NCBI RefSeq assembly: GCF_900547735.1
Contig: NZ_URHZ01000057.1
Location: 1-37,208 of the forward strand
From: an uncultured Clostridium sp.
GTDB taxonomy: Bacteria > Bacillota > Clostridia > Lachnospirales > Lachnospiraceae
Reading direction: 5' to 3'
Length of the DNA: 37,208 nucleotides
The notes under the pieces are model-generated. The model saw only the letters and a program-made list of their open reading frames with translations, was not told the origin of the DNA and did no database searches. The translations under genes and the position numbers were made by a program. Shown piece by piece: positions 16,033-23,162 of the stretch; position 1 is the first letter of the stretch; each line of letters starts with the position of its first letter.

Positions 16033-17082
16033 CTAGAATCCTAACTCTACTTTCACATTATCCTTTGTATAAAGGGTATCCTCATTTGTAATGTGGGCAG
16101 GTACTTCTTCTCCGCCGATAATCTTGGAAATTGTATCTACGACGATTTCTCCGAAATATGGGGAACAGGTACAGGAAGCAAGCTGTTTTCCTTCTTCCAC
16201 TGCCTCAAATGCGGCTCTTGTTCCGTCGATTCCCAGTGTCAGGATATCTTCTCCCGGTTTCAGGCCTGCCGCCTCAATTGCATTCATAGCGCCCTGAACC
16301 ATATCGTCTGTTACACAGAATACGGCGTCAATATTCTCACCGCCCTGAGCCTGAATGATGTTTTCCATAACGGCCTGAGCCTTATCCATCAGCCATTCTC
16401 CATCCTGCTCCGCTACTACTTTAAACTTGGAGCTGTCAAGACCCTTCACAAATCCGTCCTGTCTGTCTGTGGATGTGGAGGAATCATAACCGCCGTTGAT
16501 GATTACTACGTTGCCGCCGTCCGGTAATGCTTCGGTCAGGGCTTTTGCACACTGCTCGCCTTCCCATACGAAATCGGACATGATTGCCGTTGTGTAATGG
16601 GTTCCTGCGTCTCCGTCGATGGCACGGTCTACCAGGATAACGGGGATATTGCTTTCCATTGCTTCCTGAAGCGCGCCCTGAAGTCCGTTGTTCTCAAGCG
16701 GGGCAACTACCAGATAGTCAACGCCTGCCGCTACCAGATCGCGGATATCGGATTCCTGCGTCGCGATATCTCCGCCGGCATCCTTAACGATAAATTCGCC
16801 TCCGGCGTTTTCCACATATTCCTTGATACTGTCCGTCTCCGTGGTTCTCCATGCGGACATGCTGTCTGTCTGGGCAAACCCTACTTTCTTGCCTTCCAGT
16901 ACTTTTGCTCCCTCCGGAGCCTCTGTTTTCTCCTCCGGTGCCGCTGCTTCCGTCTTTCCTTCCGCAGGGGCCGCCGCCTCAGTTGCCGGTGCCGCCGTTT
17001 CTGCCGGTTTGCCGGAACTTCCGCAGGCTGTCAGTGACAATGCCATCGTTGCTGCCATAACCATTGCGACCATTTTTCTCAT
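16033..17082 (-). CDS. Sugar-binding lipoprotein of the ABC transporter (YtfQ/RbsB-like)
   Basis: Extracytoplasmic substrate-binding protein. It has a signal peptide with lipobox LTAC and C20, then an Ala/Pro/Glu-rich tether to about residue 60, then a periplasmic-binding-protein type I fold (Peripla_BP_4). GFAQTDSMSAWRTTETDSIKEY, VILVDRAIDGDAGTHYTT, GAMNAIEAAGLKPGEDILTLGIDG and the C-terminal DTLYTKDNV resemble the galactofuranose-binding YtfQ more than ribose-binding RbsB. This family assignment is from memory of the sequences. GGGAGG precedes ATG at 17082. First gene of the operon. Confidence 0.92.
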   Translation of the reverse strand: MRKMVAMVMAATMALSLTACGSSGKPAETAAPATEAAAPAEGKTEAAAPEEKTEAPEGAKVLEGKKVGFAQTDSMSAWRTTETDSIKEYVENAGGEFIVKDAGGDIATQESDIRDLVAAGVDYLVVAPLENNGLQGALQEAMESNIPVILVDRAIDGDAGTHYTTAIMSDFVWEGEQCAKALTEALPDGGNVVIINGGYDSSTSTDRQDGFVKGLDSSKFKVVAEQDGEWLMDKAQAVMENIIQAQGGENIDAVFCVTDDMVQGAMNAIEAAGLKPGEDILTLGIDGTRAAFEAVEEGKQLASCTCSPYFGEIVVDTISKIIGGEEVPAHITNEDTLYTKDNVKVELGF

Positions 17083-17127
17083 AATAATTTCCTCCCTTGA
17101 TTAAAACGTGTTTTTATTACATAATTT

Positions 17128-17157
17128 ATTTTATATCATTTAGTCTATTTTTACAAT
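17128..17157 (-). promoter_or_regulatory. Promoter of the sugar operon with operator-like motif
   Basis: On the minus strand TTGTAA (17151-17156) and TAAAAT (17128-17133) are 17 bases apart. The -35 box is part of ATTGTAA (17151-17157 as TTACAAT on plus), the motif that recurs at 17215-17221 and as a palindrome at 17238-17252. Confidence 0.45.
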
Positions 17158-17214
17158 ATACTTTTGATAAACCTTTTATTTTTTGTTATATATTCACATA
17201 TTTTCCATCATTTA

Positions 17215-17266
17215 ATTGTAAGATTTGCTTTTTTACTTTACAATTATTGTAATAAAGAGTTATAAT
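17215..17266 (+). promoter_or_regulatory. Regulator promoter with palindromic operator candidate
   Basis: TTACAAT-T-ATTGTAA at 17238-17252 is a perfect 7-bp inverted repeat. It overlaps the -35 (TTTACA, 17237-17242) and spacer of a promoter with TATAAT at 17261-17266 (18-base spacing). A single ATTGTAA is at 17215-17221. Placement fits autoregulation by the ArsR-type protein encoded just downstream; this is inference. Confidence 0.55.
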
Positions 17267-17308
17267 TAAAAGACGATAAATATAAAAAATGAAAGAAAGG
17301 AGTCTGTC

Positions 17309-18283
17309 ATGTCGGCAAGAGAAAAGCGTACTGTCAGAATTATTGGTGAAAGAAATATCTGCCTCCACCTGGGCAACCCGGCACATCATGAATCCATTAC
17401 TAAAATCGGGAAAGCTCTTTCCTCCCCTGTCCGTCTCAAAATCCTGGATATGCTGAGGAACAATGCCAGGTCACTGCAGGAAATCGCTGAAATCATGAAT
17501 ATCCCTCTGTCCTCCGCGGCGCTTCATGTCAAAACCCTGGAGGAGGCCCAGCTTATCGTGACGGAAAGCCAGCCGGGGGTCCACGGTTCCATGAGGGTAT
17601 GTACCTGCAGCCTGCAGTCGTTTCATCTGGAGACATTCGACGCCTCCATCGATTCCGTCAATAAGAGTCTGTCCATGGATATGCCGATCGGGAATTATTA
17701 TGCATGCGATGTACAGCCTACCTGCGGCCTCGCGGATGAAAACGGACCGATTGACGCTTACGATGCGATACGTTCCTTTTATTCCCCGCTCAGGAATAAG
17801 GCGCAGCTCATCTGGTTCAATAAAGGGTTTATCGAATACAGGTTTCCCAATATCCATAACCCTCTGCTCACGCTCAACGAAGTATCGTTCCGGCTGGAAA
17901 TCTGCTCCGAGGCGCCCGGTTATCTTGAGAACTGGCCTTCCGACATCACGATCTATATCAATGATGTGGAAGTCGGTACTTACTGCTCTCCCGGCGACTA
18001 TGGAGCACGCAGGGGAAAACTGACCCCTCCCGCCTGGCCGAACGGCAGCACCCAGTACGGAATGCTCAAAACCTTCTCGGTAAAAGAATTCGGGAGCTAT
18101 ATCGACGGGCAGCTCATTTATCCGGGCGTCGGGCTGGATGACATAGCGATTAATGATAAACCGTATATTTCTCTGAAAATACAGATTAAGGATAATGCGA
18201 AACATATCGGGGGAATTAATATTTTTGGTGAGAAATATGGCGATTACCCGCAGGGGATTGTGATGAATCTGACTTATCAGTAA
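17309..18283 (+). CDS. Long ArsR-type winged-helix regulator of the sugar operon
   Basis: Predicted DNA-binding regulator. Residues about 28-95 form an ArsR-like winged helix (IGKALSSPVRLKILDMLRNNARSLQEIAEIMNIPLSSAALHVKTLEEAQLI). The remaining 230 residues are not part of a normal ArsR protein of about 100 residues. They look beta-rich, with many aromatic residues (YYACDVQPTCGLA, RFPNIHNPLL, WPSDITIYINDVEVG), and could bind a sugar. The classical ArsR metal-binding cysteine motif is not seen in the recognition helix. The gene is divergent from the sugar operon. AAAGGAG precedes ATG at 17309. Role and ligand are inference. Confidence 0.8.
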   Translation: MSAREKRTVRIIGERNICLHLGNPAHHESITKIGKALSSPVRLKILDMLRNNARSLQEIAEIMNIPLSSAALHVKTLEEAQLIVTESQPGVHGSMRVCTCSLQSFHLETFDASIDSVNKSLSMDMPIGNYYACDVQPTCGLADENGPIDAYDAIRSFYSPLRNKAQLIWFNKGFIEYRFPNIHNPLLTLNEVSFRLEICSEAPGYLENWPSDITIYINDVEVGTYCSPGDYGARRGKLTPPAWPNGSTQYGMLKTFSVKEFGSYIDGQLIYPGVGLDDIAINDKPYISLKIQIKDNAKHIGGINIFGEKYGDYPQGIVMNLTYQ

Positions 18284-18610
18284 GGTTCCGGGAACTGTCA
18301 TAAAAACATGGTTATAATAATATTTGATGAATGAATAACATTCATTTTTAAAGGAAGAAAGTTAATGTATACTTCTACATAGAGGGGAAATTTAACTCCA
18401 ATGAGTACGAAACAGGCATGTGAAATTTTCTTTCTCCGGACGGCTCCTGCTGCCGCAGATACAAGAGAAGCCGGAGGTCCTGCTCACTATATCCTGTGCC
18501 GTCATCATTTTATATGCTGATATATTGCTGTTCAGCATTAGATTTATATTTCGGCTTTCTTCTATAATAATAGAAGAAAATACTCCCCTGCCGCATTGCA
18601 GGGGTATTAT
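18284..18610 (+). other. Structured-looking gap with several hairpins ending in a terminator
   Basis: No convincing gene is seen. The stretch holds an AT-rich inverted repeat (AATGAAT, 18330-18336, with ATTCATT, 18340-18346, then a T-run; possible terminator of the regulator gene), ATGCTGA pairing with TCAGCAT near 18515-18540, a perfect 10-bp hairpin TTTCTTCTAT-AATA-ATAGAAGAAA at 18556-18579, and CCCCTGC/GCAGGGG at 18585-18604 followed by TATTATTG. A 39-codon ORF from 18401 and a 67-codon ORF from 18420 have no clear ribosome site. A small RNA or a decayed gene are both possible. Confidence 0.35.
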
Positions 18611-18612
18611 TG
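18580..18612 (+). terminator. Terminator-like hairpin before repeat family 1 copy B
   Basis: CCCCTGC (18585-18591) pairs with GCAGGGG (18598-18604), extended by ATA/TAT across a two-base bulge. It is followed by TATTATTG on the plus strand. It suggests that something is transcribed rightwards through 18300-18580. Confidence 0.6.
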
Positions 18613-18651
18613 AGTGGCAATGAAAAGTACGCTTCGCGAACTTATCATTGT
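18607..18651 (+). repeat. Terminator-linked palindromic repeat (family 1), copy B
   Basis: ATTATTGAGTGG leads into CAATGAAAAGTACGC, loop TTC, GCGAACTTATCATTG. Thirteen of 15 stem positions pair, so it is the best-paired copy. It follows the hairpin at 18580-18604 directly. Confidence 0.7.
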
Positions 18652-18926
18652 CAAAGGCCATGGATGAGTGGTATTCATTCATTATCATGTATCATAATCC
18701 GGCTGCCTTCAGAACTTTGCCGGGAAGTTCCTATCCTTTTAAAAATAATAGAAAACAGGTTTTATATTTGGGAGTTTGGACGGCGGGATTTGTAGGACGG
18801 AATTATCGGAATTATATTGATCGAATTAACCCGGAACTTATGTTACAATAAATTGTAGCTTCATGAACAGTGTGTGGCGTTATGAATTGCAGAGATATGA
18901 ATCCTCCCCGAAAGGAACTGAATTGT
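18652..18926. other. Gap without recognisable gene before the acetyltransferase
   Basis: About 275 bases with short open frames only. TTGATCGAATTAACCCGG and TTATGTTACAATAAATTG near 18820-18853 look AT-rich and could hold a promoter for the acetyltransferase gene, but no box pair with good spacing was found. Confidence 0.3.
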
Positions 18927-19523
18927 GTGAATGATGAAAAATTTGTAAGACTCGATTTGTTGGATACTCAGCTTATAGAAAAGACTGCCAGGCTTCTGGT
19001 CGACAGCTTTTTTTCTATGTTTAAGGGGATTTCAAAAGATCCTGAAATTTTATGCAGGCTTTTTCTTCCCTGTTTGCAATTGGATTCGACTTATGTTCTT
19101 TTGAAAGAGAATCAGGTAGCGGGCTTTATTGCTGTATCCGACAGCCGGAAAAGAGCAATTATAATTCGTGAGGATGTCTGCATTTCGATATTCGGTCCGG
19201 TTAAGGGTAAAATGATTGCCTGGCAGCTTCACAAAATTTTAAGTGTACCCGCGGTAACAGGAACCCAAAGCGGTTATATTGATTTTATTGCAACAGCGCC
19301 TGAATTCAGGCGGCAAAGGGTGGCCGAACGCCTCCTTATTTTCGTTGAATCGCATTGTGATTTTACGGAATTATTTCTTGATGTTCTGATTGATAACCAG
19401 CCGGCTGTCCGCCTTTATGAAAAACTTGGTTACAGGGTGGTTTGTAAGAAAAAAAGCTTTTTAATGCGGTTGGCTGGGGTAAAAACGATGGTTGTTATGA
19501 AGAAAGGGTTAATGGTGGGTTAG
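18927..19523 (+). CDS. GNAT family N-acetyltransferase
   Basis: Predicted cytosolic acetyl-CoA dependent acetyltransferase. The C-terminal half holds the GNAT core: GYIDFIATAPEFRRQRVAERLLIFVE (the acetyl-CoA binding V/I-x-P-x-x-R-x-x-x-A region) and LDVLIDNQPAVRLYEKLGYRVV. The substrate is unknown. The preferred start is GTG at 18927, with AAAGGA ten bases upstream. In-frame GTG 18870 and ATG 18882/18897 lie further upstream without a ribosome site. It lies with the sugar module between spo0A and spoIVB, and runs towards spoIVB with hairpin repeats in between. Confidence 0.82.
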   Translation: MNDEKFVRLDLLDTQLIEKTARLLVDSFFSMFKGISKDPEILCRLFLPCLQLDSTYVLLKENQVAGFIAVSDSRKRAIIIREDVCISIFGPVKGKMIAWQLHKILSVPAVTGTQSGYIDFIATAPEFRRQRVAERLLIFVESHCDFTELFLDVLIDNQPAVRLYEKLGYRVVCKKKSFLMRLAGVKTMVVMKKGLMVG

Positions 19524-19540
19524 GTTATGGGCGGATTTTG

Positions 19541-19623
19541 GCCGCATAGTATACTTCAAGAGAGGAAGGATCTGGGAGCTAGCTCTCATCTCCTTCTCTT
19601 CCATCCCACTACTCCGCCCGGGC
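19541..19623. repeat. Repeat family 3 hairpin unit 1
   Basis: Starts GCCGCATAGTATACTTCAAG, has a long imperfect hairpin whose centre is AGCTAGCT flanked by GAGAGG.../...TTCTCTT arms, and ends CTCCGCCCGGGC. It is about 80% similar by eye to unit 2 at 19669-19749 in the same orientation. Confidence 0.65.
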
Positions 19624-19662
19624 GGCAACCGCTGGCACGCTATCGCGCTCCATCGGTTGCCG
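19623..19662. other. Hairpin linking the two family 3 units
   Basis: CGGCAACCG (19623-19631) pairs perfectly with CGGTTGCCG (19654-19662) across 22 bases. Together with the two units it fills the gap between convergent acetyltransferase and spoIVB genes. Confidence 0.6.
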
Positions 19663-19668
19663 GCTTTC

Positions 19669-19749
19669 GCCGCATAGCATACTACAAGAGAGGATGGATC
19701 TGTGAGCTAGCTCCCATCTCCATCCTCTCTTTCCGTCTGCTGCCCGGGC
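19669..19749. repeat. Repeat family 3 hairpin unit 2
   Basis: Starts GCCGCATAGCATACTACAAG and contains a perfect 13-bp stem (AAGAGAGGATGGA with TCCATCCTCTCTT) around a GAGCTAGCTC centre. It ends CTGCTGCCCGGGC, directly before the spoIVB stop codon at 19750. It may act as the terminator for both converging genes, though there is no long T-run. Confidence 0.65.
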
Positions 19750-21027
19750 TCAATGTTCGAGCATGTTTTCAATAAATATTCCATATCCTCTAGTCGAATC
19801 TTGTATAAACACATGGGTCACCGCCCCAATCAGCTTTCCATCCTGTATAATCGGCGAGCCTGACATTCCCTGTACTATGCCTCCTGTCAGCTCTAACAGT
19901 TCCGGATCGGTGACTTTGATTATCATGTCTTTACTCTTCCTCGCCGTGGAATAATCGACTTTTTGTATTTCTATCTCATAGTCTTTTAATTCACCCGACA
20001 CGTTGCTTCTCACATACGCTTTTCCCTTTTTTACATCCTGACGGTATCCTATTGGGATGGCCTCGCTTTTTACCCGGTTTCTGAATTTCTCATTTACCGT
20101 TCCGAAAATTCCCTCGTTTGTATTGGCCTCTATGGAACCCAGCCTGGACTGGTTGCCATAGTATATTACGCCGGACATGACGCCGGGTTTGCCGAAGGTG
20201 CCTTTTTCGATTCCCATGATTTCCGTGTCGTAAAGTTCACCGCCGGAGGTCTGGACCAGCATTCCGGTATCACTGTCGCTGATTCCGTGGCCTAAGGCTC
20301 CGAATTCGCCGTTTGCGCTCATATAGGTCATGGTTCCGATTCCCTGGGTGTCGTCGCGGATCCACAGACCCAGTTTGAAGTCACCGTCCGCCGTTTCTAT
20401 GGGCGTCATTTCCACAGGCATCTCTTCTCCGTCCCTCCTCACTTCCAGGGTCAGAGTGCCGCCTCCTGAGCTGTTGACGGCCTGTATCATATCTTTCTTG
20501 TTCACGGCCGGGACGCCGTTGATGGCCTCAATGTAGTCGCCGGATTTTAAAACTCCGTCGGCCGGGTCAATAATTACTCCGTTTTTTGTTGTCACTTCAC
20601 CTGTACCTATGACCATCAGGCCGTCGGATTTCATATAAATTCCGATGGGCAGTCCGCAGGGGACCGCATATTTTGTATCGGAGACATCCACCTCGATGTC
20701 TTTCAGGCTGAACAGACCAAACAGCTTCATGTTCAGATGGTATGTTCCTTCATTTTCCGAATAAAGGGAAAATGGCTGATCCAACTGCAGATGTATTTCA
20801 TCTGAGGGGATGTTGGAGCCGTTGTTTAAAACCACCTCTTCACTTTCACTCTTTAAAGATACTTTTACGGGAAGGGAAAAATGGAAATTCTCTTCCTGGT
20901 CCACCACCACATTCAGACGGTCCGGTATGGACCACTGCATATAAAAATACGACAGGCCGGCTACTGCCACAAGACCGGCCCAAAACAGGACAATAAGAGA
21001 CTTTCTAAGCTTTTCTTTCCTGGTCAC
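19750..21027 (-). CDS. spoIVB: SpoIVB peptidase (S55), sporulation signalling protease
   Basis: Secreted serine protease of the forespore that triggers processing of pro-sigma-K in the mother cell. There is one N-terminal transmembrane segment (LIVLFWAGLVAVAGLSYFY), a PDZ domain around residues 95-190 (GVLKSGDYIEAINGVPAVNKKDMIQAV), then the S55 domain with LGHG (catalytic His) and VQGMSGSPIIQDGKLIGAVTHV (catalytic Ser). GTG at 21027 is preferred because AAGGAGG lies eight bases before it; the upstream TTG at 21048 overlaps that ribosome site. Normally adjacent to spo0A; here separated by the sugar module. Confidence 0.96.
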   Translation of the reverse strand: MTRKEKLRKSLIVLFWAGLVAVAGLSYFYMQWSIPDRLNVVVDQEENFHFSLPVKVSLKSESEEVVLNNGSNIPSDEIHLQLDQPFSLYSENEGTYHLNMKLFGLFSLKDIEVDVSDTKYAVPCGLPIGIYMKSDGLMVIGTGEVTTKNGVIIDPADGVLKSGDYIEAINGVPAVNKKDMIQAVNSSGGGTLTLEVRRDGEEMPVEMTPIETADGDFKLGLWIRDDTQGIGTMTYMSANGEFGALGHGISDSDTGMLVQTSGGELYDTEIMGIEKGTFGKPGVMSGVIYYGNQSRLGSIEANTNEGIFGTVNEKFRNRVKSEAIPIGYRQDVKKGKAYVRSNVSGELKDYEIEIQKVDYSTARKSKDMIIKVTDPELLELTGGIVQGMSGSPIIQDGKLIGAVTHVFIQDSTRGYGIFIENMLEH

Positions 21028-21400
21028 CTTTCCTTCCTCCTTACACAATTGTTACCGCCTTTTTGGCTTTTAAATCATCTGTTTCTCATTCACGCTGTTA
21101 GTATGTGACGATGACCGAAAATCAGTCTGCTATTTTTCGTCCAGTCTTTCATATTTTTTCAAAATAAGCTCTTTACATTTTTATAGTAGAGATCTATACT
21201 TGTAATTGTTTATACGGATACATTCCGCGAGGTTTTTACACATGTTTTTCGTAAAAATCCCGAGTTAAACAGCGCGAAACGGTATTTTTGCCGTTTCTGT
21301 GCATGGCGAAGCGTGTTACTACGCACGGAGTGAACAGTAACATATACTTTCACTCATAGATGACGTTTAAACATAAACTCATTGGCACAACTTAATATTT
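21028..21400. promoter_or_regulatory. Divergent region between spoIVB and the FMN riboswitch
   Basis: For spoIVB, a perfect CATACTA reads on the minus strand at 21099-21105, the -10 consensus of sigma-F/sigma-G promoters; no clear -35 was found. Further right, GAAACGG-TATTTTTG-CCGTTTC near 21278-21299 is a perfect 7-bp hairpin, and GTTACT...AGTAAC around 21314-21342 is a second one. The promoter for ribU was not identified with confidence. Confidence 0.35.
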
Positions 21401-21523
21401 GAGTCTTTGTGGCAGGGTGTAATTCCCTACCGATGGTAAAGTCCATGACCCGCAGGCACCTTCCTGCGGCTGATCTGGTGTGATTCCAGAACCGACGGTA
21501 ACAGTCCGGATGAGAAAAGACGT
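21401..21523 (+). promoter_or_regulatory. FMN riboswitch (RFN element)
   Basis: Classical RFN blocks are present in order: GGCAGGGTGTAATTCCCTACCGATGGTAAAGTCC, a variable GCAGG.../CCTGC hairpin, CTGATCTGGTGTGATTCCAGAACCGACGGTAACAGTCCGGATG (written here as two conserved parts of the family), and GTCTTT at the 5' end pairing with AAAAGAC at the 3' end. It binds flavin mononucleotide and lowers expression of the downstream riboflavin transporter through the terminator at 21537-21570. Confidence 0.96.
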
Positions 21524-21536
21524 TTTCTGTAGCCTA

Positions 21537-21570
21537 CCTGAAGACTGTTTGTTTTCAGGCATTTTTTATT
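21537..21570 (+). terminator. Riboswitch-controlled terminator
   Basis: CCTGAAGAC (21537-21545) pairs with GTTTTCAGG (21551-21559), nine pairs with one G-U, followed by CATTTTTTATTT. It lies between the FMN aptamer and the ribosome site of ribU, as expected for transcription attenuation. Confidence 0.85.
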
Positions 21571-21602
21571 TACCAGAAAAATTTCAAGGAGGACAGAAAG
21601 TA

Positions 21603-22313
21603 ATGGAAGGTAACACAAACACTGGCAACATGAATCTGAACACAGGAAGAAGCACAAAAACAGGTTCCGGAGGGAACCGGGCTACGGCAAAGCCGGTCAC
21701 TCATGCCCGCACCGGCCTCAATACGAGGCAACTGACGCTCTGCGGCCTGATGGGAGGCTTAAGCGCGGTACTGATGATGTTCCGCTTCCCGCTGCCGTTT
21801 ATGCCCCCGTTCATGAGCTATGATTTCACCGGGCTCGTGGAGATGATTGGAGGCTTTACAATGGGCCCCGTCGCGGCCATTGCTATTATTGTAGTTAAAA
21901 TGCTTTTAAAGGCCCTGACTCAGGGAACCTCGTCTGCCTGGACGGGCGAAATCCAGAATATCATCCTGAGCTGTGCCTACGTTCTGCCGGCTGTTCTAAT
22001 TTACGACAGAAATAAATCGAAAAAATCAGCGCTCATCGGCATGGTCACAGGGACCGTGATATGCGCAATTGTATCCGTATTTACTAACTTGTACTTAATC
22101 ATCCCGTTTTATGCATCATTTTCAGGATTAACACTGGATAAAATTCTTTCCATGTGCATGGCGGTGAATCCTCTGCTTTCCAGTAAATGGAGTCTGGCGC
22201 TTCTCGGCATCATTCCATTTAACCTGATTAAAAACGGATCGCTGTCGCTGCTCACCTTCCTCGTCTATAAGAAAATGAGCCGGCAGATTAAGCAGTTTGT
22301 ACAGGGACACTGA
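21603..22313 (+). CDS. ribU: Riboflavin ECF transporter S component RibU
   Basis: Substrate-binding membrane subunit of an energy-coupling-factor transporter that takes up riboflavin; the shared EcfAA'T module must be elsewhere. After a Thr/Asn/Gly-rich N-terminal tail of about 45 residues there are about six membrane segments, including LTLCGLMGGLSAVLMMFRFPLPFMPPFMSYDFTGLVEMIGGF and the GTSSAWTGEIQN loop typical of RibU. The start is ATG 21603 with AAGGAGG ten bases upstream; the longer open frame from 21480 runs through the riboswitch and is not used. Regulation by FMN is shown by the riboswitch. Confidence 0.95.
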   Translation: MEGNTNTGNMNLNTGRSTKTGSGGNRATAKPVTHARTGLNTRQLTLCGLMGGLSAVLMMFRFPLPFMPPFMSYDFTGLVEMIGGFTMGPVAAIAIIVVKMLLKALTQGTSSAWTGEIQNIILSCAYVLPAVLIYDRNKSKKSALIGMVTGTVICAIVSVFTNLYLIIPFYASFSGLTLDKILSMCMAVNPLLSSKWSLALLGIIPFNLIKNGSLSLLTFLVYKKMSRQIKQFVQGH

Positions 22314-22363
22314 TTTCTTTCATGTGTCTGAGAATATAAAAGAAAAATGAGAGGGAAAACACA

Positions 22364-22852
22364 ATGAAATTCAGCAAAGAAAAACATTTAAGCTTTGAGG
22401 AAGCGGTAGAAATCATGTTCCATCAGCTCGGCGACTGGAAGATTATGGCTCTGGCCTCCAGTGTCAATGATTATGTTATGGTGAGAAATGTAAGCTGCCT
22501 TTTTTATGACGACAAGATTTATTTTAAAACAGACAAAAATTTCAGAAAAACAAAACAGCTTTTTGAGAATCCCCAGGTGGCCCTGTGCTGGAGCGGAATC
22601 CAGGTGGAGGGAATCGCCGAAAACAAGGGGCTTGTCGTAGATGAGCCGGGAAGACGTTTTGAGAAGGGCTATAAAGAATTCCTCTGGAACAGTTACAATG
22701 CCTACAGCCATGAGGATACGGAGATTCTAATCGAAGTATCACCGAAATACGTGGAAGTATGGGATACCAGCGATGACCAGTATGCCTACCAGATTTTCAT
22801 TGATTTTGATAAAAAAGAAGTGGAAGTAAAACCTTACGATGTAAAAAAATAA
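22364..22852 (+). CDS. Pyridoxamine 5'-phosphate oxidase family (split-barrel flavin-binding) protein
   Basis: A 162-residue cytosolic protein of the FMN-binding split-barrel fold. The pattern MALASSVNDYVMVRNVSCLFYDDKIYFKTDKNFRKTKQLFENPQVALCW is the usual N-terminal half (general stress/flavin reductase-like). The substrate cannot be read. GAGAGGG lies eight bases before ATG. It follows ribU by 50 bases with no terminator in between, so it may be under control of the same FMN riboswitch, which would fit a flavin-dependent protein; this is inference. Confidence 0.85.
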   Translation: MKFSKEKHLSFEEAVEIMFHQLGDWKIMALASSVNDYVMVRNVSCLFYDDKIYFKTDKNFRKTKQLFENPQVALCWSGIQVEGIAENKGLVVDEPGRRFEKGYKEFLWNSYNAYSHEDTEILIEVSPKYVEVWDTSDDQYAYQIFIDFDKKEVEVKPYDVKK

Positions 22853-22856
22853 ATAC

Positions 22857-22905
22857 GCAACAACGAAAAGCACGCATCGCGAACTTTTCATTGCCACCAA
22901 TAAAA
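22857..22905 (-). repeat. Terminator-linked palindromic repeat (family 1), copy C
   Basis: CAACGAAAAGCACGC, loop ATC, GCGAACTTTTCATTG, then CCACCAATAAAA. On the minus strand it follows the strong hairpin at 22903-22966 through the link TTTTATTGGTGG. One loop base and the link differ from the other copies. Confidence 0.75.
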
Positions 22906-22966
22906 GAAGGAGTGCTTTTTGCTTCAGCCGCACGATACCGGCCGAAGCGAAAAGCACTCCTTCTTT
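22903..22966 (-). terminator. Very strong two-way terminator hairpin
   Basis: A 28-bp stem with a single mismatch (left arm 22903-22930, right arm 22939-22966) and an eight-base loop. On the minus strand it is followed by TTTTATT. It separates the flavin-protein gene from the convergent oadB/oadG-like genes and stops the latter. Confidence 0.85.
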
Positions 22967-23006
22967 CATTACTTATATGACCAGCGCAGAACGCGCCGTG
23001 GTATTG

Positions 23007-23120
23007 TTATTTCAATTTGCCCAGGAGTATAACTACCAGGGTGATGATCAGGACGACAATGAAAATTCCGCCCATTCCTTTTCCCATGATTTCCAGAGAA
23101 ATTAATAAATTATTCCACAT
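23007..23120 (-). CDS. OadG-related small membrane subunit (37 residues)
   Basis: A short gene between oadB and its terminator. The protein begins MWNNLLISLEIMGKGMGG and has one hydrophobic segment (IFIVVLIITLVVILL) followed by GKLK. GAGGAGG lies seven bases before ATG 23120, and the start is 42 bases after the oadB stop. Its size, position and single helix fit the small OadG/gamma-like subunits that stabilise biotin-dependent sodium-pumping decarboxylases. No enzyme activity is expected from it alone. The assignment rests on context and length. Confidence 0.75.
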   Translation of the reverse strand: MWNNLLISLEIMGKGMGGIFIVVLIITLVVILLGKLK

Positions 23121-23162
23121 AAATGAACCTCCTCATTTCTGCATATTTCATGCTTTGGCTGA

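Noticed and set aside
17471..18301. Minus-strand ORF of 276 codons opposite the ArsR-type regulator
   Set aside because: Antisense to a gene with clear helix-turn-helix features and a good ribosome site; no motif in the antisense product.
18420..18623. 67-codon hydrophobic ORF in the gap after the regulator
   Set aside because: No ribosome site, runs through the terminator hairpin and the repeat; the hydrophobic look comes from AT-rich hairpin sequence.
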